Shown here in pieces: positions 49,850 through 59,887 of a DNA stretch of 64,000 bases. Positions within the stretch are counted from its first letter, which is position 1; every line of letters begins with the position of its first letter. The position numbers and the translations under genes were made by a program. The notes beneath the pieces were generated by a model. It did no database searches. It was given only the letters and a program-made list of their open reading frames with translations, and was not told the DNA's origin. The DNA comes from Hyphomicrobiales bacterium (GTDB taxonomy: Bacteria; Pseudomonadota; Alphaproteobacteria; Rhizobiales; Rhizobiaceae): contig UEIF01000021.1 in assembly GCA_900468805.1 (NCBI GenBank), positions 311,397-375,396 on the forward strand, in the 5' to 3' direction.

Positions 49850-51430
49850 TCAGGCGTCTTTCGCGGGTGCCGGCTTGCGGTTGAGATTGCGGCGGATCAT
49901 GCCGAGGTCCGCGCCGCCGATCAGGAAGGCGGTCGCGAAATAGACGACCATCGAAATCGCAATCAGCAGGCCAAGGGTGCCGACCTTGGTTAGAAGCGGC
50001 GCGCCCGAGGCGAGCCAGGGCTCCCAGTGCCGCTTGAGGTAGATGATGACGGCGCCCATGACGCCAGAGGCCACGATCAGAAGGACGGCGCGTTTGGCAA
50101 GCGCCCATTCCCATGTCAGATGACCGCGGCGAAGAAGTGTCGTGAAGAGCAGCACGGTGCTGATCCAGCCGGCGGTGGCCTCGGCAACAGCGATGCCGGG
50201 TGCACCTATATAGGGAAAGAGGGTCAGCGCCGTGGCGCAGTTGACAGCGACGGCGACCGCCGAAAAACGCATCGGCGTCTTGGTGTCCTCGCGGGCATAA
50301 AAGCCCGGCTGCAGTGCTTTGATCAGCACGAAAGCCGGCAACCCGATGCCGTAAATCGCAAGGATCGAGCCGACGATAACAGTGTTTTCCTGGTGGAAGG
50401 CGCCGCGCTCATAGAGCACGCGGATGATCTCATCCGACAGGATCCACAGCGCGAAGGCGGCGGGGATCGTCAGGAACAGGACGAACTCGATCGAGCGGTT
50501 CTGCAGAAAGGCGGCCTCGCGTAACGCTCCGCTCTTGAGCGAACGGGCAAGCTCGGGCAGCAGCACCACACCAACGGCGACGCCGACGACGCCGAGCGGA
50601 AGCTGATAGATACGGTCGGCATATTGCAGGGCGGCGATGGCGCCTTCGCGGGATGAGGCGATCGCCTGGCCGATGAGCTGGTTGATCTGCGTGATGCCGC
50701 CGGTGACGGCGGCCGGAACGGCAAGGATCAGCAGCCGCTTGACGTTCGGCGTCATCTTCGGGAAGCGGATGCCGATGCTCATGCCGGCATGCAGTACGCC
50801 GAGATAGACGACGGCGAGCTGCAGGACGCCGGCCGCGAGCACGCCCCAGGAGAGATACCAGGCCGTCGTCAATGGGTCGGCGCCGGTATAGAGCGCGTAG
50901 AACAGCGCCCCGATCATCACGACGTTGAGGAAGACCGGTGCCACGGCAGCGGCGAAGAAGTGGTGCAGCGAATTCAGCATGCCGCTCATCATCGCCGTCA
51001 GCGACATGCACATGAGATAGGGGAACATCACCGCCGCCATGCGGATGGTGATGTCGAACTTCTCGAGATCATCCGCAAAGCCCGGCGCGATGACGAAGCG
51101 CACGAGCAGCGGCATGGAAAACTCCATCACGATGGTGATGAGCAGCAGCACGGAAAAAAGAACGCCGAACACCTCTTCCGAAAAGCGCTTGGCGCCGTCC
51201 GTGCCGTTCGCCTCGATCTCCTTGGCAAAGAGCGGCACGAAGGCGGCGTTGAAGGCGCCTTCGGCAAAGAGCCGACGGAACAGGTTCGGGAAGCGGAAGG
51301 CTGCATAGAAAACGTCGGCCATCGGCCCTGTCCCCAGCGCCGCCGCCATCAGCGTTTCGCGGGCAAAACCAAAGATGCGGCTGCCGAGCGTGGCGCCGCC
51401 GACCGTGGCAAATTTCTTGACGAGGCTCAT
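49850..51430 (-). CDS. murJ: lipid II flippase MurJ
   Basis: A 526-residue MATE-like membrane protein of about fourteen helices that flips lipid II for peptidoglycan synthesis. The N-terminus MSLVKKFATVGGATLGSRIFGFARETLMA and the following FPNLFRRLFAEGAFNAAFVPLF are the MviN signature. Its start overlaps the glnD stop (ATGA), a pairing typical of Rhizobiales. Confidence 0.95.
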   Translation of the reverse strand: MSLVKKFATVGGATLGSRIFGFARETLMAAALGTGPMADVFYAAFRFPNLFRRLFAEGAFNAAFVPLFAKEIEANGTDGAKRFSEEVFGVLFSVLLLITIVMEFSMPLLVRFVIAPGFADDLEKFDITIRMAAVMFPYLMCMSLTAMMSGMLNSLHHFFAAAVAPVFLNVVMIGALFYALYTGADPLTTAWYLSWGVLAAGVLQLAVVYLGVLHAGMSIGIRFPKMTPNVKRLLILAVPAAVTGGITQINQLIGQAIASSREGAIAALQYADRIYQLPLGVVGVAVGVVLLPELARSLKSGALREAAFLQNRSIEFVLFLTIPAAFALWILSDEIIRVLYERGAFHQENTVIVGSILAIYGIGLPAFVLIKALQPGFYAREDTKTPMRFSAVAVAVNCATALTLFPYIGAPGIAVAEATAGWISTVLLFTTLLRRGHLTWEWALAKRAVLLIVASGVMGAVIIYLKRHWEPWLASGAPLLTKVGTLGLLIAISMVVYFATAFLIGGADLGMIRRNLNRKPAPAKDA

Positions 51431-54318
51431 GTGGGGGAACCGGCTTTCTTTTCGGCCGCAGTAGCGAGAGGCGCAATGATGCCGGAGGGCATGCGTTCGC
51501 GCAGTTCGTCCTGCTCCTCGGCCATGACCGCTTTCATGCGGGCGGTGATATTGGCGCGCTTGCTGTCGCCGGAGATCTTCTGGCCGACGAGATCGGTGAC
51601 GTAGAAGCTGTCGATGACTTTTTCACCAAAGGTGGTGATGCGCGCCGACTGGATATCGAGCGAGAGATCCGACAGCACTGCCGTCATTTCCGACAGCAGA
51701 CCCGGCCGGTCGAGGCATTCGACCTCGATGACGGTGAACTTGTTCGACAGGCTGTTGGTGATCGTCACCGACGGCGGAATGATGAAGGCCTTGCTCTTCT
51801 TGCGGTGCTTCGTACGGGTCGCGATCACCTCGGGCAGGCGCTTGCGGCCGGAAAGCACGTCCTCGATCATCCGGCCGATCGTGGCTGCACGGCGAAGCTC
51901 GTCCTCGTCATTCGGAAACTCGCGGCTGACATGGATCGTATCGAGTGCCCGGCCGTCCGAGGTCGTGAAGATCTGCGCATCGACGATATTGGCACCGGCA
52001 GCCGCACAGGCACCGGCAATGACGGCGAGCAGGCGGGGATGGTCGGGTGAGAGAACGGTGATTTCGGTGATCGCGTGGAAGCTGTCGGTGCGCACCGAGG
52101 TTGCCAGCGCCTGGCCGGCCTTGTCGGCCTGGCGGATGAAATGCGCGTGGCGTATCTGATCTTCCAGCGGCACGGAGAGCAGGTAGGGCTGGTAGTGCAG
52201 CTTGGCATAGGTGCGGCGGTCCTTCTGGCTCCAGTCGGAAAGCGCCGCATAAAGCGCCTCGGCAGCAGCCTGGGCGCGCTCTTTGCGCGACACTTCGGAG
52301 AAGCCGCCGGCCAGCAGCAGCTCCGTCTCATAATAGAGTGTGCGCAGCAATTGTCCCTTCCAGCCGTTCCAGACGCCCGGTCCGACGGCGCGGATGTCGC
52401 AGATCGTCAGGATCAACAGCATCTTCAGGCGGTCCAGAGACTGAACGCGATCGGCGAAGTCGGTGATCGTCTTGCGGTCCGTCAAGTCGCGCGTCTGCGC
52501 GACCATCGACATGGTCAGATGTTCCTCGATCAGCCAGACGACGATTTCGGTCTGCTTCTGCGACAGGCCGAAGCGGGCGCAGAGCTTGCGGGCGACGCGT
52601 GCACCGGCAATCGAATGATCTTCCTGCCGGCCCTTGGCCACATCGTGCAGCAGAACCGCGACATAAAGAGCCTCGCGATCCTCGATATGCGGCATCAGCT
52701 TGTTGGAGAGCGGGTGCAGTTCCTCGGCCTTGCCCTTGTCGATTTCCGACAGAACATCGATGGCGCGGATCAGGTGCTCGTCGACAGTATAGTGATGATA
52801 CATGTTGAACTGCATCATCGCGACGATCTTGCCGAATTCGGGAATGAAGCGGCCAAGCACGCCGGCCTCGTTCATGCGCCGCAGGATCAGCGCCGGATCG
52901 CGCTTGGAAGTGAGGATCGACAGGAAGAGCCGGTTGGCCTCGTCATTCTCGCGCAGATCGTTGTTGATGAGGTTGAGCGAGCGTGTCACGCGCTTCAGCG
53001 CATCGGGATGGAATTCGAGCCCGTTGATATCGGCGACGTGAAACAGCCTGATAATGCTGACCGGATCGCGCTTGAGCACATCAGGATTGGCGAGCGTGAT
53101 GCGACCGCGATCTTCCACGAACTCGACGCTGCCAGGGATCTTGCGATTGCGGTGCGTAAAGCGGCTGATGACGCCCGTCAGGCCGGGGATCGACTTCGCC
53201 TGCTGGTCTTCGAGTGCGGCGCAGAGGATGCGCGTCAGGTCGCCGACATCCTTGGCAACGAGGAAATAGTGCTTCATGAAGCGCTCGACGGCCGAAAGGC
53301 CGGGGCGGGAATGATAACCGAGCGCCTCGGCGATCTCGCGCTGGATATCGAAGGAAAGACGCTCCTCGGCCTTCCCGGTCAGGAAATGCATGTGGCAGCG
53401 CACGGCCCACAGGAAGTCGTCGGCCTTTTCCAGAAGCCGGTATTCCTGCTTCGACAAGACGCCGAGCGGCACGAGATCGGCCGGATCGCGCACATGGTAG
53501 TAATATTTCGAGATCCAGAAGAGCGTGTGCAGGTCGCGAAGGCCGCCTTTGCCTTCCTTGACGTTCGGCTCAACGAGATAGCGCGTGTCGCCGGCCTTGC
53601 GGTGGCGCTCGTCGCGTTCGGCAAGCTTGGCGGCAATGAATTCCGGGCCGGTGCCGGTGACGATTTCCTTGTCGAAACGGGCCTCGAGTTCCGTCTCCAG
53701 CGACTTCAGGCCGCAGATATAGCGCATCTCAAGGATGGCTGTGCGGATCGTCATGTCGGACTTGGAAAGCGCGATACATTCCTCAAGGGTGCGCGTCGCA
53801 TGGCCCACTTTGAAGCCCATGTCCCACAGCATGTAGAGCATGAATTCGACGGCCTTGTGCGTCTCTTCCGCCGGCTTCGGCAGGAACAGGAAGAGCAGAT
53901 CGATATCGGAGCCGGGCGCCAGCGTGTCGCGCCCATAGCCGCCGACCGCCGTGACCGCGAACTTGTCCTTCTGCTTCGGAAAGACATGCGCAGTCGCGAA
54001 ATTGTAGAGAACGGCGATGATCTGGTCCTGCAGCCAGGAAATCCGGTGCGCGCAGTCGAGCCCGCCCCCCTGGGCGTCGAGCAGTTCGCGCGCCTTCCGG
54101 CGTCCTTCGACACTCGCCTTCTTCAGAACGGAGAGAAGATCGTTGCGCAGAACGTCCGGACGGTTGCGGTTAGCCTCGGCAATGGCGTCGCATTGCCCCT
54201 GCAGCAGTTCCACGTCGAGGATTTCTGAGAAATCGCTGGTGCGCGTTGCCATCGGCTGGGCGATTTCCTGTCCGGTCCTGGCCGCTTGCTCGTGGCGCGC
54301 CTCTGGTTTCGTCTGCAT
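51427..54318 (-). CDS. glnD: bifunctional PII uridylyltransferase/uridylyl-removing enzyme
   Basis: A 963-residue nitrogen sensor that uridylylates PII proteins when glutamine is low and removes UMP when it is high. The nucleotidyltransferase motif GGYGRDTLAPGSDIDLLFL lies near residue 125. The HD domain motif VLLHDVAKGRQEDHS lies near 555, and two C-terminal ACT domains (ITVLSPDHPRLLAVIAG; VIEVECLDRPGLLSEM) bind glutamine. AGAGG nine bases before this ATG supports it; the internal ATG giving MATRTSDFSEIL, closer to other rhizobial GlnD, lacks a ribosome site. murJ is coupled downstream. Confidence 0.96.
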   Translation of the reverse strand: MQTKPEARHEQAARTGQEIAQPMATRTSDFSEILDVELLQGQCDAIAEANRNRPDVLRNDLLSVLKKASVEGRRKARELLDAQGGGLDCAHRISWLQDQIIAVLYNFATAHVFPKQKDKFAVTAVGGYGRDTLAPGSDIDLLFLFLPKPAEETHKAVEFMLYMLWDMGFKVGHATRTLEECIALSKSDMTIRTAILEMRYICGLKSLETELEARFDKEIVTGTGPEFIAAKLAERDERHRKAGDTRYLVEPNVKEGKGGLRDLHTLFWISKYYYHVRDPADLVPLGVLSKQEYRLLEKADDFLWAVRCHMHFLTGKAEERLSFDIQREIAEALGYHSRPGLSAVERFMKHYFLVAKDVGDLTRILCAALEDQQAKSIPGLTGVISRFTHRNRKIPGSVEFVEDRGRITLANPDVLKRDPVSIIRLFHVADINGLEFHPDALKRVTRSLNLINNDLRENDEANRLFLSILTSKRDPALILRRMNEAGVLGRFIPEFGKIVAMMQFNMYHHYTVDEHLIRAIDVLSEIDKGKAEELHPLSNKLMPHIEDREALYVAVLLHDVAKGRQEDHSIAGARVARKLCARFGLSQKQTEIVVWLIEEHLTMSMVAQTRDLTDRKTITDFADRVQSLDRLKMLLILTICDIRAVGPGVWNGWKGQLLRTLYYETELLLAGGFSEVSRKERAQAAAEALYAALSDWSQKDRRTYAKLHYQPYLLSVPLEDQIRHAHFIRQADKAGQALATSVRTDSFHAITEITVLSPDHPRLLAVIAGACAAAGANIVDAQIFTTSDGRALDTIHVSREFPNDEDELRRAATIGRMIEDVLSGRKRLPEVIATRTKHRKKSKAFIIPPSVTITNSLSNKFTVIEVECLDRPGLLSEMTAVLSDLSLDIQSARITTFGEKVIDSFYVTDLVGQKISGDSKRANITARMKAVMAEEQDELRERMPSGIIAPLATAAEKKAGSPT

Positions 54319-54432
54319 GCGCTATAGCCTCTTTGCCCGCCTGATGACACAGCCGTCCATATTGCATGAACCTTTAAATTTGGCGAAATGGTGTTGGCAA
54401 GCCGTCGGCCACGGACGCTTTGCCGCAAGTTC

Positions 54433-54708
54433 TCAGGCAGACGGCTGTGTCAGCAGTGTATTGAGAACCTGCCGCGTCTCGCTCATGATGCCGTCGAGCG
54501 TCGCCTTGTCGCATTCGCGGTATCCAGCGTCAATGATTGCACCGCTGAACGCGCCGATCTTCAGGCAGGAACCAGTGATCTTCGCCATGCCGATCGGCGT
54601 GTTCCAGCCGCGCGCCTCCAGATTGCCATCAGATTGTTTCATGATCTCCAGCATCGAGACGATGACGGAGAGGCGCTGCGTTTCCTGAAGCAGTTTTTCC
54701 ATGAACAC
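54433..54708 (-). CDS. conserved-looking hypothetical protein between mutS and glnD
   Basis: A 91-residue protein with an amphipathic helical start (EKLLQETQRLSVIVSMLEIMKQ) and two cysteines, no signal or membrane segment. I do not recognise the family. The GTG at 54708 has GGAG eight bases upstream; an ATG two codons later is the alternative. It starts 11 bases after the mutS stop, so it is co-transcribed with mutS. About 110 bases then separate it from glnD, which has its own promoter candidate (CTTGCC-N17-TTTAAA in the gap). Confidence 0.6.
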   Translation of the reverse strand: MFMEKLLQETQRLSVIVSMLEIMKQSDGNLEARGWNTPIGMAKITGSCLKIGAFSGAIIDAGYRECDKATLDGIMSETRQVLNTLLTQPSA

Positions 54709-54719
54709 GGGCGCGGCTC

Positions 54720-57446
54720 CTACTTCATTTTCTTTTTAAGGTCGTAAAGCGCGTCGAGCGCCTCGCGCGGTGTCATATCGTCGAGGCTCATCGCCTTCAG
54801 GGTTTCTTCGACCTTGGAAGGCCCTCGTGACGCCTCTTCACGGCGCACCGCCACCTGGAAGAGCGGCAGGTCGTCGATCAGCTGGCTCGCCGGGTTCTTG
54901 CGGTCGGCGTCTTCGAGGCGGGTCAGCACGTCGCGTGCGCGGGCCACGACGGATGCCGGCAGTCCGGCAAGCCGCGCGACCTGAATGCCGTAGGACCGGT
55001 CGGCTGCACCCGGACCGACTTCGTGGAGGAAGATGACGTCGCCGTCCCATTCCTTCACGCGCATTGTTGCGTTCGATAGCCGGGCAAGCTTTTCGGAGAG
55101 GACCGTCAGTTCATGGAAATGCGTGGCAAAGAGCCCACGGCAGCGGTTGGCCTCATGCAGATGCTCGACAGCCGCCCAGGCGATGGAAAGACCGTCGAAT
55201 GTCGCAGTACCCCGGCCGATTTCGTCTAGAATGACCAGCGAACGATCGCTGGCCTGATTAAGGATCGCCGCAGTCTCGACCATCTCCACCATGAAGGTGG
55301 AACGTCCGCGCGCCAGATCGTCGGATGCGCCGACGCGTGAGAACAGCCGGTCGACGATGCCGATATGCGCGGACGCCGCCGGCACGAAGGAGCCCATCTG
55401 CGCAAGAATGGCGATCAGCGCGTTCTGGCGCAGGAATGTCGACTTACCGCCCATGTTCGGGCCGGTCAGCAGCCAGATCGCGCCATCCTTGCCGTCGGAG
55501 ACGGGCGACAGATCGCAATTATTGGCGACGAAGGGACCGGTGGAATGCCGACGCAGCGCCTGTTCGACGACAGGGTGGCGGCCGCCTTCGATGGCAAACA
55601 TCTTCGAGCCATCGACCAGCGGCCGGCAATAAGCCTGTTCTTCGGCAAGCAGCGCCAGGCCTGCGGCAACATCGATGACGGCGAGCGCCCGCGCGCCGGC
55701 CTTGATTGCTTCGGCCTCGGCGACGGTCGCTTCCGTCATCCGGTCGAAGGCGAGGAATTCGATCTGCAGTGCGCGGTCGGCGGCGTTGGCGATGCGGCTT
55801 TCGAGATCGGCAAGCTCGGTCGTGGTGAACCGCATGGCATTCGCCATCGTCTGGCGGTGGATGAAGCGGGCTTTCGCCTCCGATGTATCGGTCATCGGTC
55901 CGGCATTGCCGGCGGTAACCTCGATGAAGTAACCGAGAATGTTGTTGTGCTTGATCTTCAACGACTTGATGCCGGTCTCTTCGGCATATTGCAGCTGCAG
56001 GCCGGCAATGACGCGGCGCGACTGGTCGCGTAGCGCCCTGACGTCGTCGAGGTCGGCATTGGCACCATCGCGCAGGAAGCCGCCATCGCGTTTCAGGAGC
56101 GGCAGTTCCTCCGCAAGGTTTTCCGCGAGCAATATTTCGAGGCCGGACGGAAGGGCTTCCAGCCCCATGCGGGCCTGTTCCAGCTCTTCCGGCAGCATGG
56201 CGTTTCCCAGCAGGCCGGCAAGATGCGCGGCAGTGCCCAGCCCCTGCCGGATTGCCCAGAGATCGCGGGGGCCGCCACGGTCGAGTGCCAGCCGGGAGAG
56301 CGCCCGCGGCATGTCGGGCACATGTTTCAGGGCATCGCGCAATTCGCCGCAGAGCGACGGCTCCTGCATCAGGAAGCCGATTGAATCCAGCCGCTCGTTG
56401 ACACGGGCGGGATCGGTGAGCGGCGACATCAGCCGTTCGGCCAGCAGCCGCGCTCCGCCGCCGGTAGTTGTCCGGTCGATCGCCTTGAGCAGCGCGCCGT
56501 TACGATCGCCGGACAGCGTGCGCACAAGCTCCAGATTGGCGCGTGTGGCCGGATCGATGAACAGCGTCGAGGCGCCGCTCTCCCGTTCCGGCCTGCCGAG
56601 TGGCGGCCGTTCGGCAATCTGGGTCTTTTCCACATAGGCAACGGCTGCTGATGCTGCCGCAAGCTCAGCGCGTGAAAAACTGCCAAAGCCGTCAAGCGTC
56701 GAAACGCCGAAATAGCGCGCTATGCGGCCTTCCGCCGTCGCGCTGTCGAAAAGCACAGCTGGCTGTGGAACGGCGGTGCGGCCGAGCACATCGAAAACAG
56801 GCTTCAATTCCGGATCGTGGAAGATCGTGTCCGGAACGATGAGTTCGCGCGGGTCGATACGCAGGATATCGGCAAGCAGCCGCGAAGCCTCGGTCTCGGC
56901 CAGCCGGAAGACGCCGGTGGAAATATCGATCCAGGCAAGCGCCAGCACCGGCTCCGAAGTGCCGCGGATGCGCGACAGCGTCATCAGATAGTTCGATTCC
57001 GAAGGAGAAAGCAGCTTCTCCTCGGTAATGGTGCCCGGTGTAACGAGGCGGACGACATCGCGCTTGACGACGGATTTCGATCCGCGCTTCTTGGCTTCCG
57101 CCGGATCTTCCACCTGCTCGCAAACCGCGACGCGATAGCCGAACGCGATCAGCTTCTGCAGGTAATCGTCGGCCGCATGCACCGGCACGCCGCACATCGC
57201 AATATCCTGCCCCATGTGCTGGCCGCGTTTGGTCAGCGTGATGCCGAGCGCACGCGAAGCCTCGAGCGCATCCTCGAAGAACAGCTCGTAAAAATCGCCC
57301 ATGCGATAGAAGAGCAGCGAATCCGGATTGTTCGCCTTGATCTCGATATATTGCTCCATCATCGGCGTCGCCGAGGCGCGACTTTCCTCTGTCGCAAGCT
57401 CGGCTGCCGAGAAGGCTTCGTTTCTGGTGTCTATTCGTGCGTTCAC
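54720..57446 (-). CDS. mutS: DNA mismatch repair protein MutS
   Basis: A 908-residue mismatch sensor. The mismatch-binding domain has FYRMGDFYELFFEDA (the Phe-x-Glu style wedge region), and the ATPase domain has LLTGPNMGGKSTFLRQ (Walker A) and SLVILDEIGRGTATFDG (Walker B/signature). It is longer than the E. coli protein by about 55 residues, as in other rhizobia. It appears to start at GTG (57446) with little Shine-Dalgarno. It is divergent from tme. Confidence 0.96.
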   Translation of the reverse strand: MNARIDTRNEAFSAAELATEESRASATPMMEQYIEIKANNPDSLLFYRMGDFYELFFEDALEASRALGITLTKRGQHMGQDIAMCGVPVHAADDYLQKLIAFGYRVAVCEQVEDPAEAKKRGSKSVVKRDVVRLVTPGTITEEKLLSPSESNYLMTLSRIRGTSEPVLALAWIDISTGVFRLAETEASRLLADILRIDPRELIVPDTIFHDPELKPVFDVLGRTAVPQPAVLFDSATAEGRIARYFGVSTLDGFGSFSRAELAAASAAVAYVEKTQIAERPPLGRPERESGASTLFIDPATRANLELVRTLSGDRNGALLKAIDRTTTGGGARLLAERLMSPLTDPARVNERLDSIGFLMQEPSLCGELRDALKHVPDMPRALSRLALDRGGPRDLWAIRQGLGTAAHLAGLLGNAMLPEELEQARMGLEALPSGLEILLAENLAEELPLLKRDGGFLRDGANADLDDVRALRDQSRRVIAGLQLQYAEETGIKSLKIKHNNILGYFIEVTAGNAGPMTDTSEAKARFIHRQTMANAMRFTTTELADLESRIANAADRALQIEFLAFDRMTEATVAEAEAIKAGARALAVIDVAAGLALLAEEQAYCRPLVDGSKMFAIEGGRHPVVEQALRRHSTGPFVANNCDLSPVSDGKDGAIWLLTGPNMGGKSTFLRQNALIAILAQMGSFVPAASAHIGIVDRLFSRVGASDDLARGRSTFMVEMVETAAILNQASDRSLVILDEIGRGTATFDGLSIAWAAVEHLHEANRCRGLFATHFHELTVLSEKLARLSNATMRVKEWDGDVIFLHEVGPGAADRSYGIQVARLAGLPASVVARARDVLTRLEDADRKNPASQLIDDLPLFQVAVRREEASRGPSKVEETLKAMSLDDMTPREALDALYDLKKKMK

Positions 57447-57528
57447 GGAGGTGCAGTTTTTCCCAAAAAACAGGTGCCAACCCTATCCGGCCGCCGCTAT
57501 AGATGACAACAGCAATTGGGGAAGAGGA

Positions 57529-57550
57529 AAACGTCACCCACAAGACGTTT
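57529..57550 (+). repeat. hairpin abutting the tme ribosome-binding site
   Basis: AAACGTC and GACGTTT pair across eight bases, ending directly before the GGAGGAG of tme. It may limit ribosome access or be an operator. Confidence 0.45.
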
Positions 57551-57559
57551 GGAGGAGTT

Positions 57560-59845
57560 ATGTCGCAGATGGAGAAGAAAGAACGGTCGGTGACGTCTGT
57601 CACCGATAAGGAAGCGCTTGAGTTTCACGCAATGGGTCGGCCCGGCAAGCTGGAAATCAACCCGACCAAGCCGATGGCGACGCAGCGCGATCTCTCGCTT
57701 GCCTATTCTCCCGGTGTCGCGGTGCCGGTCAAAGCCATCGCTGAAGATCCGGCGACGGCTTACGATTACACGACCCGCGGCAACATGGTTGCCGTCATCT
57801 CCAACGGCACGGCCATCCTCGGCCTTGGCAATCTCGGCGCTCTGGCTTCCAAGCCGGTCATGGAAGGCAAGTCGGTTCTCTTCAAGCGTTTCGCCGACGT
57901 CGATTCCATCGACCTCGAAGTCGACACGGAAAATGTCGACGAGTTCATCAACTGCGTCCGTTTCCTCGGCCCCTCCTTCGGCGGCATCAATCTGGAAGAC
58001 ATCAAGGCGCCGGACTGTTTCGTCATCGAAAGCCGCCTGCGCGAGCTGATGGATATTCCTGTTTTCCATGACGACCAGCACGGTACTGCGATCATTGCCG
58101 CCGCCGGCCTGATCAACGCGCTGGAACTGACGGGCCGCGACCTGAAGACGACGAAGCTCGTCTGCAACGGTGCGGGTGCCGCCGCCATCGCCTGCGTCGA
58201 GCTCATCAAGTCGATGGGCTTTGCGCCCGAAAACATCGTCCTGTGCGATACCAAGGGCGTCATCTATCAGGGCCGCACCGAGGGCATGAACCAGTGGAAG
58301 TCGGCGCATGCGGCCAAGACCGACACGCGTACGCTGGAAGAGGCGATGAAGGGCGCGGATGTCGTTTTCGGCCTGTCGCAGAAGGGCGCCTTCTCCGAGG
58401 AGATGATCCGCTCCATGGCCGACCGGCCGATCATCTTCGCCATGGCCAATCCCGATCCGGAAATCACGCCGGAGGAAGTCGCCCGTGTCCGCGATGATGC
58501 CATCATGGCGACCGGCCGTTCGGACTACCCGAACCAGGTCAACAACGTTCTGGGTTTCCCCTATATCTTCCGCGGCGCCCTCGACGTCCGTGCCTCGACC
58601 ATCAACGATGCGATGAAGATCGCCGCCGTGAAGGCGTTGGCCAGTCTCGCCCGTGAGGACGTGCCTGATGATGTCGCGGCCGCCTATCAGGGCAATCGCC
58701 CGCGCTTCGGGGCCCAATACATCATTCCTGTTCCCTTTGATCCGCGCCTGATCTCGGCCATTCCGGCGGCCGTTGCCGAAGCGGCGATCGAAAGCGGCGT
58801 CGCCCGCAAGATCATCACTGACATGGCTGGCTACAAGCGTGAGCTTTCCGCCCGTCGCGACCCGATCGCCTCTACACTTGCGAGCCTTTACGAACGCGTG
58901 CGCCGGCATCCGAAGCGGGTGGTTTTCGCCGAAGCTGAGGAGGAGCAGGTGCTACGCGCCGCCATGGTCTATGCCAACCAGCAGCTCGGCACCGCCATCC
59001 TGCTCGGCCGCGAGGATCTGATCCGCGCAACGGCAGAGCGCGCCGGCATAGACCTCAATCGGCCAGGCCTCGAGATCGTCAACGCGCGCATCTCGACCCG
59101 CGTCGAGGCCTATATCGATTATCTCTATGCCCGCCTGCAGCGGAAGGGCTACTTGCACCGCGACGCACAGCGCCTGATCCACAATGACCGCAACCATTTC
59201 GCTGCCACAATGGTGGCGCTAGGCGATGCTGATGGCATGGTGACGGGCATCACCCGCAACTATTCGACGGCACTCGAAGATGTGCGCCGCTGCATTGACC
59301 ATAAGCCGGGCCATCGCGTGATCGGCGTGTCGATCGCGCTTTGCCGCGGCCGCACGGTCTTCGTTGCCGACACTGCGGTTCACGATATGCCGACGGCCGA
59401 GGAGCTTGCCGATATTGCGGAGGAGGCTGCAGGTCTCGCGCGCCGCATGGGCTACCAGCCGCGCGTCGCGTTGCTCGCCTATTCCACCTTCGGCCATCCC
59501 TCGGGTGAGCGTTCCGAGCGTGTGCGCGAAGCTGTGAAGATCCTCGACAAGCGTCGTGTCGATTTCGAGTATGACGGCGAAATGGCCGCCGACGTTGCCC
59601 TGAACCGTAAGGTGATGGAGCAATATCCCTTCTGCCGCCTCTCCGGTCCGGCCAACGTCCTCGTCATGCCGGCATTCCACTCGGCATCGATCTCGACCAA
59701 GATGCTGCAGGAACTCGGCGGCTCGACGGTCATCGGACCCATCCTCGTCGGCCTCGACAAGGCGGTGCAGATCACCTCGATGGGCGCCAAGGACAGCGAT
59801 ATCGTCAACATGGCCGCCATTGCGGCCTATGCTGCTGGCTCCTGA
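57560..59845 (+). CDS. tme: malic enzyme with phosphotransacetylase-like domain (NADP type, Tme)
   Basis: A 761-residue fusion. Residues 1 to about 430 form a malic enzyme: YSPGVAVPVKAIAEDP, VFHDDQHGTAII (catalytic and metal site) and a Rossmann LVCNGAGAAAIACVEL. The rest resembles phosphotransacetylase but usually acts only in oligomerisation. It decarboxylates malate to pyruvate with NAD(P). Position between mutS and olsB equals that of tme in Sinorhizobium meliloti as I recall, and the length (761) fits Tme rather than the longer NAD enzyme Dme. GGAGGAG precedes the ATG. Confidence 0.9.
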   Translation: MSQMEKKERSVTSVTDKEALEFHAMGRPGKLEINPTKPMATQRDLSLAYSPGVAVPVKAIAEDPATAYDYTTRGNMVAVISNGTAILGLGNLGALASKPVMEGKSVLFKRFADVDSIDLEVDTENVDEFINCVRFLGPSFGGINLEDIKAPDCFVIESRLRELMDIPVFHDDQHGTAIIAAAGLINALELTGRDLKTTKLVCNGAGAAAIACVELIKSMGFAPENIVLCDTKGVIYQGRTEGMNQWKSAHAAKTDTRTLEEAMKGADVVFGLSQKGAFSEEMIRSMADRPIIFAMANPDPEITPEEVARVRDDAIMATGRSDYPNQVNNVLGFPYIFRGALDVRASTINDAMKIAAVKALASLAREDVPDDVAAAYQGNRPRFGAQYIIPVPFDPRLISAIPAAVAEAAIESGVARKIITDMAGYKRELSARRDPIASTLASLYERVRRHPKRVVFAEAEEEQVLRAAMVYANQQLGTAILLGREDLIRATAERAGIDLNRPGLEIVNARISTRVEAYIDYLYARLQRKGYLHRDAQRLIHNDRNHFAATMVALGDADGMVTGITRNYSTALEDVRRCIDHKPGHRVIGVSIALCRGRTVFVADTAVHDMPTAEELADIAEEAAGLARRMGYQPRVALLAYSTFGHPSGERSERVREAVKILDKRRVDFEYDGEMAADVALNRKVMEQYPFCRLSGPANVLVMPAFHSASISTKMLQELGGSTVIGPILVGLDKAVQITSMGAKDSDIVNMAAIAAYAAGS

Positions 59846-59854
59846 CAAGGAAGA

Positions 59855-59880
59855 GGGCGGGCCGCTGATGTGGTCCGCCC
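59855..59880. terminator. hairpin between tme and the convergent VOC gene
   Basis: GGGCGGGCC pairs with GGTCCGCCC (one G-T) around eight bases. There is no T run on the plus side; the minus side is followed by a mixed T/C tract. Probably a shared terminator. Confidence 0.5.
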
Positions 59881-59887
59881 AAAGGGC

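Noticed and set aside
52075..54228. 717-codon open frame antisense to glnD
   Set aside because: Shadow of the strongly biased glnD codons; composition is unlike a folded protein and no ribosome site is seen.
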